Assembly (NCBI RefSeq): GCF_046097065.1
Contig: NZ_CP175563.1
Coordinates: forward strand, 3,100,001 to 3,164,000
Length of the DNA stretch: 64,000 bases
From: Syntrophus buswellii
Lineage (GTDB): Bacteria > Desulfobacterota > Syntrophia > Syntrophales > Syntrophaceae
Reading direction: 5' to 3'
The position numbers and the translations under genes are program-made. Below, in pieces: positions 26,519 to 34,389 of the stretch. How positions within the stretch are numbered: the stretch's first letter is position 1; every line of letters starts with the position of its first letter. The notes below the pieces were generated by a model. That model saw nothing but the letters and a program-made list of their open reading frames with translations. It ran no database searches and was not told the DNA's origin.

Positions 26519-27300
26519 TTTCCGTGGAGCGCGTTTCTCATTCCTTTCATGGTTATCCTGCCCTCAAGAACCTGTCTTTTTCCGTCTCGCCGGGCGAGTG
26601 CTTCGGCCTGCTCGGTCCCAACGGCGCAGGAAAATCGACGCTGATCAATATCCTCGTGACCCTGCTGCAGCCGGACAGCGGCTCCGTGACGGTAAACGGC
26701 TGGCCGCTGGCAACCGAAGCGGCGAAGATCCGGAGTTCCATCGGCGTGATCTTTCAGGATTCGAGCCTGGACGAGCGCCTGACGGCTTATGAGAACCTGT
26801 ACTTTCACGCCATGTTCTATCACGTACCCCCCCGGGAAGCCTCTCAACGCATCACCGCTCTCCTGGCCATGGTGGGCCTGGCCGACCGCAGCAACGATCG
26901 GGTGATCACCTTCTCCGGCGGAATGAAACGCCGCCTGGAAATCGCCCGGAGCATCCTGCACCAGCCGCAGCTCCTGCTTCTGGACGAGGCGACCGTCGGC
27001 CTCGATACCCAGGCCCGCCGCCGCATCTGGGACTATATCGCCAGCCTCCGCCAGGATTACCCCCTCACCATCCTTCTCACAACCCACTACCTCGAGGAGG
27101 CGGAAATCTGCGATCGGATCGCCATCCTAGATCACGGGGCCGTCATCGCCTGCGATACCCCGGCCCGCTTAAAGGAAATCCACGGGCAGAAGACCCTGGA
27201 CGACCTCTTTCTCCACCTGACCGGACGGGACCTTCAGGATTCGGAAACCGGTGAACTGGAGCGGCTGAAGGCGGCCCTGCGCGTGCGGAGAATCAAATGA
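26515..27300 (+). CDS. ABC-2 transporter ATP-binding protein
   Basis: A 261-residue ATPase of the DrrA/NodI type. Walker A is GPNGAGKST; the Q-loop follows at VIFQDSSLDERLT; the signature is FSGGMKRRLE; Walker B is LLLLDEATVGLD; and the switch His is in LTTHYLEEAE. It is coupled by ATGA overlaps to apbE upstream and to the permease downstream, so the half-transporter pair works together. The substrate is unknown; such pairs export drugs, lipids or polysaccharide. Confidence 0.95.
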   Translation: MISVERVSHSFHGYPALKNLSFSVSPGECFGLLGPNGAGKSTLINILVTLLQPDSGSVTVNGWPLATEAAKIRSSIGVIFQDSSLDERLTAYENLYFHAMFYHVPPREASQRITALLAMVGLADRSNDRVITFSGGMKRRLEIARSILHQPQLLLLDEATVGLDTQARRRIWDYIASLRQDYPLTILLTTHYLEEAEICDRIAILDHGAVIACDTPARLKEIHGQKTLDDLFLHLTGRDLQDSETGELERLKAALRVRRIK

Positions 27301-28064
27301 CCAGCGGCCTGAAAGACAGTTACTACATCATGAAGCGCGATCTTATCCGGATGACGCGCCAGAAGATACCGCTCATCGGGGCCGTTGTCCGGCCTATCCT
27401 CTGGCTTTTTTTTCTCGGGACCGGACTCAAATTCGGGTTCATCGCCCTGCCGCTCGTCGGGATCAACTGGCAGCAGTACATCTTTCCCGGCATCATCGCC
27501 ATGAACGTCCTTTTTTCCGGGGTGATGTCCGGGGCCACGATCGTCTGGGACCGCGAATTCGGTTTTCTCAAGGAGATCACCATCGCTCCGATACCCCGCT
27601 GGTCGATCATTCTCGGGAAGGTCCTCAGCGGCACCATCATCGCGGGCTGCCAGGGAGTTCTCGTTCTGGCGGTCTATCCGCTCCTGGGCATCTCCCTCGG
27701 ATTTCTGCAGTTGGCCCAGACCCTGCTGGCCATCTTTTTCATCGCCATGGCGGTAACCGCCGTCGGCGTGCTGCTCGCCGCGCGGATCCGCACCCTTGAA
27801 GGCTTCGGCGCAGTCAACAACTTCGTTGTCATGCCGGTCTTTTTCCTCAGCGGCGCCCTTCATCCCCTGTCCAACATCCCGGACTGGCTGAAGATTCTGA
27901 TTTATCTCAATCCCTTCAGCTATGCGGTGGATCTCCTGCGCGTTATTCTTCTGGGGCTGGATGGAGATCCCGTGCTTGACATCCTGACCATCGTCCTGTT
28001 TACCAACGTCATTTTCCTGTCCGCGCTCTACCTCTTTGCGCAGCGCAGGCAATATTATCCTTGA
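27297..28064 (+). CDS. ABC-2 type permease
   Basis: A 255-residue integral membrane protein with about six hydrophobic helices and the ABC-2 signature region AVNNFVVMPVFFLSGALHPL before the last helices (IPDWLKILIYLNPFSYAVDLLR). It starts inside the end of the ATPase gene (ATGA), so the two form one exporter. Lying between apbE and the Rnf genes it may simply be carried along; no direct functional link to Rnf is evident. Confidence 0.92.
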   Translation: MTSGLKDSYYIMKRDLIRMTRQKIPLIGAVVRPILWLFFLGTGLKFGFIALPLVGINWQQYIFPGIIAMNVLFSGVMSGATIVWDREFGFLKEITIAPIPRWSIILGKVLSGTIIAGCQGVLVLAVYPLLGISLGFLQLAQTLLAIFFIAMAVTAVGVLLAARIRTLEGFGAVNNFVVMPVFFLSGALHPLSNIPDWLKILIYLNPFSYAVDLLRVILLGLDGDPVLDILTIVLFTNVIFLSALYLFAQRRQYYP

Positions 28065-28228
28065 AGCAGGGATCATCGACCCCGAAAGAGGGACGAACTC
28101 CGCTTCCGGATCGAACATGGCGGCAGAGCGGCGGAAATGGGGCGACGAAGGCGCATCGGGGCATACGTCGGGGAGCCGGCAACGCAGTATGCTAAAATGG
28201 CGCTTTGATATGGCATTGGAATAGGTTG

Positions 28229-29152
28229 ATGAGACGATCCTTCAGCGAAGAAATGGCCTGCTGCCGGTGCTGCCCGCGTGAATGCGGTGTTAACCGCCTC
28301 AGGGGGGAGACCGGCTTCTGCCGGACCGGTTCCGGCATTCCCGTTGCCCATATCGGATTGCACTTCGGAGAGGAGCCCCCTATCTCCGGTTCCCGTGGAT
28401 CGGGCACCATCTTTTTCGCCGGATGCAATCTCCGCTGCGTCTTCTGCCAGAATCATCAGATCAGCCAGGAGTTTCAAAGGGGGAGCGTGCGAACCCTTTC
28501 CCCACGGGAACTCGCCGACGAAATGCAGCGCCTTGAAAAAGCCGGGGCACACAACATCAACCTCGTCTCTCCGTCCCACCTCATCTTCCACCTGGCGGAT
28601 GCAATATCAATCGCCCGGAACAGGGGGCTCACCCTTCCCATCGTCTACAACTCCAACGGCTACGATTCCGTTGCCGCGCTCCGTGAGATCCGGGGGCTCA
28701 TCGATATCTTTCTGCCCGATCTGAAGTATCTCGACGAGGATGCGGCCAGGGGGCTTTCCGCCGCCGGCGATTATGCCCGGATCGTCCCCGGCGTCCTCGG
28801 GGAGATGTTCGCCCAGGTCGGCCCCCTCGTGCTCGATGAGGCCGGCTCAGCCCGGCGGGGTCTGCTGGTCCGCCATCTCGTTCTGCCCGGCCATCTTGAA
28901 AACAGCCGTTCCTGCCTCCGTTTTCTGGCCGGCTTTTCCCGGGATCTTCCCGTCAGCATCATGTCCCAGTATTCCCCGCAATTCCGGGCAGGAGACTATC
29001 CACGGATCAACAGGACTCTTTCCGAAGAGGAGTACGAATCGATCATCGACTGCGCCCTGGAACTCGGCCTGGAAAATGCCTTCGTTCAGGAGTGCGGAAG
29101 TCAACAGGAATACCTGCCCGATTTTTCACGGACCGACCCCTTTCAAGCTTAA
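28229..29152 (+). CDS. Radical SAM protein, PflX-like (pyruvate-formate-lyase-activase homologue)
   Basis: A 307-residue radical SAM enzyme. The cluster motif CNLRCVFC is preceded by a Cys-rich N-terminus (CCRCCPRECGVNRLRGETGFC, with the 4Fe-4S-like spacing of the PflX group) and GSGTIFFAGCN. The central region has GAHNINLVSPSH and IDIFLPDLKYLD. The reaction is unknown for this group. The ATG at 28229 is preferred over the TTG at 28205. It sits between the ABC genes and the Rnf operon, all on the plus strand. Confidence 0.88.
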   Translation: MRRSFSEEMACCRCCPRECGVNRLRGETGFCRTGSGIPVAHIGLHFGEEPPISGSRGSGTIFFAGCNLRCVFCQNHQISQEFQRGSVRTLSPRELADEMQRLEKAGAHNINLVSPSHLIFHLADAISIARNRGLTLPIVYNSNGYDSVAALREIRGLIDIFLPDLKYLDEDAARGLSAAGDYARIVPGVLGEMFAQVGPLVLDEAGSARRGLLVRHLVLPGHLENSRSCLRFLAGFSRDLPVSIMSQYSPQFRAGDYPRINRTLSEEEYESIIDCALELGLENAFVQECGSQQEYLPDFSRTDPFQA

Positions 29153-29454
29153 CCATGCACGGAGACTCCCGATGTTCCCTCCTGTTGCCGACAAAATATT
29201 TCTTGACAAAGCCATGATTACATAATATCCACATCGACGCTATCCTAGGAGGCTGAATGTCGGTGAGATGCTGATGTTTTCAGAGAATTCTCAAGCAGTT
29301 CACCGATGGGTAATGCAAGATCGTATTCGGGTGGCAAGTCTGGTTGTTGAAAGCTTTTCTGACCTTTTCCTCTTTCATTTAGGGAGGCGCGTTAGATCTC
29401 AAGAGTTTTTCGGCTTGCATAATAAATTTTAATTTTATCAACGGACTGTCTACT
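29153..29454. other. Rnf operon leader region
   Basis: About 300 bases, AT-rich towards rnfC (29395-29450), with no gene. It probably holds the rnf promoter and an untranslated leader. Confidence 0.5.
29203..29231 (+). promoter_or_regulatory. Candidate promoter of the rnf operon
   Basis: TTGACA (29203-29208) and, after 17 bp, TATCCA (29226-29231); an alternative -10 TAATAT at 29223 has a short 14-bp spacer. It would leave a leader of about 215 nt. Confidence 0.35.
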
Positions 29455-30777
29455 ATGAGCACGTCATTATTGACTTTTGCCAAAGGTGGGGTTCATCCTC
29501 CAGAATCCAAAGAAATTACCGAAAGATTGGCTATTGAGAAGATGCCTCTGCCCGAGGAGTTCGAAATTCCGCTCCTTCAGCATTTTGGCGCCCCATGCCA
29601 GCCTCTGGTCAAGAAAAAGGACCGTGTTGAGGAAGGCGATCTCATCGGCCAGGTTACGGGCGGACTGGGAGCCAATGTGCATGCCAGCGTCACCGGAACC
29701 ATCACGGATATCGGCACATCCATCGGGCCGGTCTCCCTCAATGTCCCCTCGGTGACCATTTCCAGGGATCTCGAAGCGCCGGATAAAACCTATACGCCTT
29801 CGGATTGGAAATCTCTGAGCCCGCAGGAGCTGCTTTCGAAAATAAAGGATGCCGGCATTGTCGGCATCGGCGGCGCCGGATTCCCGGCCCATGTCAAGCT
29901 GGCTCCGCCTCCGGGCACCAAGGTCGACAAACTGATCCTGAACGGCGCCGAATGCGAGCCTTACCTGACCACGGACCATCGGGTCATGCTGGAAAAGCCT
30001 GAAGAGGTCATCGTGGGGGCCCAGATTCTCCTTCGCGTGTTGGGGATCTCGGAAGGGCATATCGGTGTTGAAGCCAACAAAAGCGACGCCATCGATGTCC
30101 TGCGGAAGGCCGCTGAAGCGCAGAAGCTCCACGGCGCGAAGATCTCGATTGACGCACTCCAGGTTAAATATCCCCAGGGATCTGAAAAACAGTTGATTGA
30201 AAGTGTGACCGGACGCAAAGTCCCGGGCGGCGGATTGCCTTTCGACGTCGGCGTGATTGTTCAGAACATCGGCACAACGAAGGCTGTTTATGACGCTGTT
30301 GTTCTCAATAAGCCGCTCTATGAAAAGGTCATTACCATTTCCGGCAGGGGCATTTCGAGACCGGCCAACCTCCAGGTTCGGGTCGGTACGCGCATTCGGG
30401 ACATCGTTCAATATCTTGGCGGTACGAAGCCGGATCTGGCAAAGATCGTCATGGGAGGCCCCATGATGGGATTCGCCGTATCAACTTTGGACATTCCTGT
30501 GACAAAGACGGTTTCGGGAGTCCTCTTCCTGACCAAAGAAGAGATCGATGATCAGCCCCATGGGCCCTGCATCCGCTGCGGATGGTGTGTAGAGGCCTGC
30601 CCCATGGGATTGTCGCCGAACGAGATCGGCCTTTATGTTGAGGCCGGACGGGCTGCGGACACGGCGCCTTTTGGAGTCTTCGACTGTTTTGAGTGCGGTT
30701 CCTGCGCCTTTGTCTGTCCTGCCAAGAGACCGCTGGTCCAGTTCATCCGCCTGGCCAAGCAAAAGGCAAAAAGATAG
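29455..30777 (+). CDS. rnfC: Rnf complex subunit RnfC
   Basis: Peripheral NADH/flavin and Fe-S subunit of the ferredoxin:NAD+ oxidoreductase on the cytoplasmic side. The N-terminus KGGVHPPESKE is typical; the Rossmann-like flavin/NAD region includes GIGGAGFPAHVKL and LNGAECEPYLTTDHR; two 4Fe-4S motifs close the protein: CIRCGWCVEACPMGL and CFECGSCAFVCPAKRPLVQF. Its 440 residues match short RnfC without the Ala/Lys-rich tail of proteobacterial forms. First gene of rnfCDGEAB. Confidence 0.96.
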   Translation: MSTSLLTFAKGGVHPPESKEITERLAIEKMPLPEEFEIPLLQHFGAPCQPLVKKKDRVEEGDLIGQVTGGLGANVHASVTGTITDIGTSIGPVSLNVPSVTISRDLEAPDKTYTPSDWKSLSPQELLSKIKDAGIVGIGGAGFPAHVKLAPPPGTKVDKLILNGAECEPYLTTDHRVMLEKPEEVIVGAQILLRVLGISEGHIGVEANKSDAIDVLRKAAEAQKLHGAKISIDALQVKYPQGSEKQLIESVTGRKVPGGGLPFDVGVIVQNIGTTKAVYDAVVLNKPLYEKVITISGRGISRPANLQVRVGTRIRDIVQYLGGTKPDLAKIVMGGPMMGFAVSTLDIPVTKTVSGVLFLTKEEIDDQPHGPCIRCGWCVEACPMGLSPNEIGLYVEAGRAADTAPFGVFDCFECGSCAFVCPAKRPLVQFIRLAKQKAKR

Positions 30778-30803
30778 TCTAAAAGATAAGGAGCAAAGCC
30801 ATC

Positions 30804-31856
30804 GTGGAGCAAGTAAAAGATACTCAAATTTCAGAACATCCGTTACCTGCATGCACGGTCTCCATTTCTCCGCATGTCAAGAGCCGCGAATCCACGGCCA
30901 AGATCATGTGGACCGTGAATGCCTGTTTGTTGCCTCCCCTTCTTTTATCCGTTTTCATCTTCGGATTTCAGACCCTGATCATCACCCTGGTCAGCGTTTT
31001 CAGTTGCGTTATCGCCGAGGCGGTTTCCCAGAAGCTTCTTCACCGCTCCATCACCATCAAGGATGGGAGCGCCGTGTTGACGGGTCTGCTTCTAGCCTAC
31101 ATAATACCCCCTGGAGTGCCCTACTGGATGCCGATCCTGGGCGCGGTTTTTACGATCTACATCACCAAACATCTGTTCGGGGGGCTGGGCTTCAACATTT
31201 TTAATCCGGCACTGATCGGGCGCGCCTTCCTGGTGGCCACGTTCCCTGTGGCCATGACGTCGGCCTGGATCATGCCCATGAACGACTTCTCCATTTTCAA
31301 ATACATGCAGCCCGGGGTCGATGCGGTCTCCACAGCTACCCCTCTTTATGTACTGAAGCATTACGGCCTGGCGGCCCTCATCGAGAAATACGGCGCTGTT
31401 TCCACCATGTACAAGGATTTCTTTCTTGGTGTGCGGCCCGGCTGCATCGGTGAAGTCTCCAATCTGCTCCTCCTCCTTGGAGGGCTGGTGCTGATCTTCA
31501 AAAAATACATCTCTTGGCACATTCCGGTTTCCGTTATTGCAACCATCGGTGTGTTGACCTGGATTTTCGGCGGTGAAGGCTACTTCAACGGCGATCCCAT
31601 TCTGGCCGTTCTTACCGGCGGCGTGTTCCTTGGCGCCATTTTCATGGCTACGGATTACGTCACCTCACCCACCCAGAAATACGCCCAGCTTGCTTTCGGA
31701 TTCGGGGTCGGCGCCATTACGGTTCTGATCCGCCTCAAAGGCGGCTATCCGGAGGGTGTCTGCTATGCGATTCTGCTCATGAATACCCTCACGCCGGCAT
31801 TGGATTCATGGTTTCAACCCAAGCGTTTTGCTCCAGCGAAAGGTGCGACAAAATGA
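30804..31856 (+). CDS. rnfD: Rnf complex subunit RnfD
   Basis: Membrane subunit with covalently bound FMN. About nine or ten hydrophobic helices; the flavinylation site is the Thr in AVSTATPLYVLK, a match to the S(T)GAT-like sequence used by ApbE. Other family stretches are DGSAVLTGLLLAYIIPP and GLGFNIFNPALIGRAFL. The start is GTG at 30804 with AAGGAGC upstream. 350 residues. The stop overlaps the rnfG start. Confidence 0.96.
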   Translation: MEQVKDTQISEHPLPACTVSISPHVKSRESTAKIMWTVNACLLPPLLLSVFIFGFQTLIITLVSVFSCVIAEAVSQKLLHRSITIKDGSAVLTGLLLAYIIPPGVPYWMPILGAVFTIYITKHLFGGLGFNIFNPALIGRAFLVATFPVAMTSAWIMPMNDFSIFKYMQPGVDAVSTATPLYVLKHYGLAALIEKYGAVSTMYKDFFLGVRPGCIGEVSNLLLLLGGLVLIFKKYISWHIPVSVIATIGVLTWIFGGEGYFNGDPILAVLTGGVFLGAIFMATDYVTSPTQKYAQLAFGFGVGAITVLIRLKGGYPEGVCYAILLMNTLTPALDSWFQPKRFAPAKGATK

Positions 31857-32755
31857 ACGAATTTGTAAAAATAACATTTCGCTTGACCCTTTCTTGTCTC
31901 ATGGCTGCCCTGGTGATGGGAACAGCGTTCATCTTCACAGACAAGGCAAAGAAGCACAATGAACACGTCAATGTTCAGACAACGATGTTGAGCCTGCTCG
32001 GCTACAGCGATTTGAACCCCGCCCCCAAGGAATTGAAGCTTTATTCCCTCTATCGCTACATCATTGAAGAAAAGGGAACGACCTACCTGGGCTACATGGT
32101 TCCCGTCACCGAGTCGGGCAAGGAGTCCTATGAACTGCTCAAGCTGAACCTGGAGGGGAAGCTGATGCAGCGTGTGCCCATGAATATCTCCCCGGATGCG
32201 GCGGCTGAAGACGCGGAGCGTGCGACCGCTATGAAGGAGGCTCTGAAAACGGAGCAGGGCATTTCCTACCAGGACCGGACCGTCGTAGCCCGCCTCGGAG
32301 ATCAGCGCTTAGCCTATCTGCTCCCCGGCAAGTTCGGCGGATTCAAGACATTTATCAACGTCATTTTGTCTTTGAATCCAGATTTCGCCATCCGCGGCCT
32401 GGAAATCATGGAGCACGAGGAAGACCCCGGTCTGGGTGCTGAAATTTCCCAGAATTATTTCAAAAACCAATTTCGTAATAAATCCTTTGAACGTCTGAAA
32501 TCTCTCGATGTCATCAAGGAGCCTCTGCCCGATGAGTATCGCGCCTATCTGAATGCGCCGGATAAGATGGACAAGGATAAAGCGGATGCCATTATCAAAC
32601 AGTATGGTGAAAAGGACATTTACGCCCTGACGGGTTCAACGATTTCCAGCCGGTCTGTAACTGATGGTGTCAAGAACATGGTCAAGCGTTTCGCCTACAG
32701 GATCCAGGTCCTGAACGATGTGATTGCCGACCAGAAAATACCAGCTTTGATTTGA
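31853..32755 (+). CDS. rnfG: Rnf complex subunit RnfG
   Basis: Single-pass membrane protein with a periplasmic FMN domain. One N-terminal helix (about residues 8-29); the covalent FMN Thr lies in YALTGSTISSRSVTDGVK, the S/T-G-A/S-T-x-S/T motif recognised by ApbE. The AIRGLEIMEHEEDPGLGAEI segment is conserved in RnfG/NqrC. The start at 31853 overlaps the rnfD stop (ATGA) and removes a spurious 15-residue extension; 300 residues, longer than many RnfG because of the FMN-domain insert at about residues 75-150. Confidence 0.94.
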   Translation: MNEFVKITFRLTLSCLMAALVMGTAFIFTDKAKKHNEHVNVQTTMLSLLGYSDLNPAPKELKLYSLYRYIIEEKGTTYLGYMVPVTESGKESYELLKLNLEGKLMQRVPMNISPDAAAEDAERATAMKEALKTEQGISYQDRTVVARLGDQRLAYLLPGKFGGFKTFINVILSLNPDFAIRGLEIMEHEEDPGLGAEISQNYFKNQFRNKSFERLKSLDVIKEPLPDEYRAYLNAPDKMDKDKADAIIKQYGEKDIYALTGSTISSRSVTDGVKNMVKRFAYRIQVLNDVIADQKIPALI

Positions 32756-32772
32756 TATAAAGGAGGATAGTC

Positions 32773-33396
32773 TTGGCCGCCACGAAAAAAACCAACAGTC
32801 AGCTTGTCCTTGATGGGATATTTCTGGAAAATCCGATTTTCCGCCTGGCCCTTTCCATGTGCCCGGCCGTCGGATTGACGACCTCCATCAAGAACGGATT
32901 ATTGCTCGGCACGGCAGTCCTCTTCGTGCAAGTCTTTTCCAGCTGCACGATTGCTGCCATAAAAAACTTCATACACCCCCGGATTCGAATCCCCACCTAC
33001 ACCTTGACCATCGCCACTTGGGTCACGGTGATCGACCTGGTCCTTGCTGCCTATGTTCCTGATGCCTATAAGCAGGTCGGTCTCTTCGTAAAACTGATCG
33101 TGGCTTTCGCGATCATCACCATGCGCCTTGAGATGTTTGCCTGCAAAAACAGCGTCTCCGCCTCTTGGTGGGACGGCATCGGCATGGGTTTCGGCTTCAT
33201 GTTCGGCATGGTCACCATCGGTTTTGTCCGCGAGCTTCTCGGTTCGGGCATGCTCCTTGGCTACGATGTTCTGGGATTCAAGCCGCTGCTGTTCTTTGTT
33301 CTTCCTGCGGCGGGGTTTTTCTGCGTGGGTATCATGATGGCGATGTTCAACTATGTGGAAGTTGTTTACAATCGCCGGAAGGAGAGTAAGTCATGA
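32773..33396 (+). CDS. rnfE: Rnf complex subunit RnfE
   Basis: Six-helix integral membrane subunit that pairs with RnfA; the two share an inverted topology and bind a 2Fe-2S cluster in the membrane. Cys in LALSMCPAVGLTTS and in EMFACKNSVSAS are at the conserved cluster positions. It starts at TTG 32773 with an excellent AAAGGAGGATAGTC site. 207 residues. The stop overlaps rnfA (ATGA). Confidence 0.94.
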   Translation: MAATKKTNSQLVLDGIFLENPIFRLALSMCPAVGLTTSIKNGLLLGTAVLFVQVFSSCTIAAIKNFIHPRIRIPTYTLTIATWVTVIDLVLAAYVPDAYKQVGLFVKLIVAFAIITMRLEMFACKNSVSASWWDGIGMGFGFMFGMVTIGFVRELLGSGMLLGYDVLGFKPLLFFVLPAAGFFCVGIMMAMFNYVEVVYNRRKESKS

Positions 33397-34361
33397 ACGC
33401 TTCGATAAAACGATCCGCTTTTCGGCCGGTCTGGTTGGTTCTTGCCCTGCTGTTCCTTCTTGCCGGATGTGAGAAAATTGATAATCCCTTCATCAAGAAG
33501 GGTGGATTCAAGGACGCCCGCTCCATCATGATCGAATTCGCCGGGGCGCCCGATGCGTCATGGGTCTCGGATCCCGCCAATTTCAAGGTTTTTCAGAAGA
33601 ATAACCCCGATGTTCTCCTGCCGGTGAAGCAGGTGGATGTGGGCCCGGACAAGAAGACCGTCTTCTTGAAATTCGGGGAAGATCTTGATCTGAAACTGGC
33701 GCACACGGTCAGTATGGCAAGCATTCCATCCGAGGGGAAAGACATGGGCGCCTCGTTTCTGGACGTCAAGAAGTCCTATTTCGGCTACCTCTTTTCCATT
33801 CTCATCGGTGCAATGCTGATCAACAATTACGTATTCACCAAGTATCTTGGGCTTTGCGTCTTTATCGGAACATCCAGGAAAAAGAGTACGGCGGTTGGAA
33901 TGGGGGTCACCTTTACCATCGTCATCGTCATCAGCGCCATGATCTCATGGTTCCTCTACCAGTTCGTTCTGAAACCCTATCGGCTCGACTTTCTGCAGGT
34001 TGTTACCTTTATCGGCCTCGTCTCGCTGACCGTGCAGGCCGTCGATACCATCCTCCGCAAGGTCAACCCGGCCCTTTTCAAGGCCTTCGGTGTGTACCTC
34101 GTGCTGGTCATCGCCAACTGCGTTATTATCGCCGTTCCCCTGACTCTGGCGAGTGCCGAGTACAACGCCGCTGAAAGCTTCATGCTGGCCCTGGGTGCAG
34201 GCGGCGGATTCCTTCTTGCACTCTTTCTCATGGCATCATCCAGGGAGCGCCTGGAGTTGGCAAACGTGCCTCCCACCTACCGTGGATTGCCCATCGCTTT
34301 TGTGGCTACAGGGCTCTTTGCCCTGGCCTTCATGGGCTTTTCCGGAATGGCGATTTTTTAA
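33393..34361 (+). CDS. rnfA: RnfA with an extra N-terminal lipoprotein-like domain
   Basis: Residues from about 128 to 322 are an ordinary six-helix RnfA (GYLFSILIGAMLINNYVFTK, with cluster Cys in YLGLCVFIGTS and LVIANCVII). Before this stands an unusual segment: a signal with a perfect lipobox (LLAGC, Cys26) and about 100 polar residues whose layout (SIMIEFAGAPDASWVSDPAN...KKTVFLKF...LAHTVSMASI) resembles an Ig-like/SbsA beta domain. RnfA is normally about 190 residues. The single frame is continuous, its start overlaps the rnfE stop, and GGAGAG precedes it, so this is not a misplaced start. If RnfA has its N-terminus outside, the added domain is periplasmic. Confidence 0.93.
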   Translation: MNASIKRSAFRPVWLVLALLFLLAGCEKIDNPFIKKGGFKDARSIMIEFAGAPDASWVSDPANFKVFQKNNPDVLLPVKQVDVGPDKKTVFLKFGEDLDLKLAHTVSMASIPSEGKDMGASFLDVKKSYFGYLFSILIGAMLINNYVFTKYLGLCVFIGTSRKKSTAVGMGVTFTIVIVISAMISWFLYQFVLKPYRLDFLQVVTFIGLVSLTVQAVDTILRKVNPALFKAFGVYLVLVIANCVIIAVPLTLASAEYNAAESFMLALGAGGGFLLALFLMASSRERLELANVPPTYRGLPIAFVATGLFALAFMGFSGMAIF

Positions 34362-34389
34362 AATTAACTGAAATGAATTGAGGTATGTC

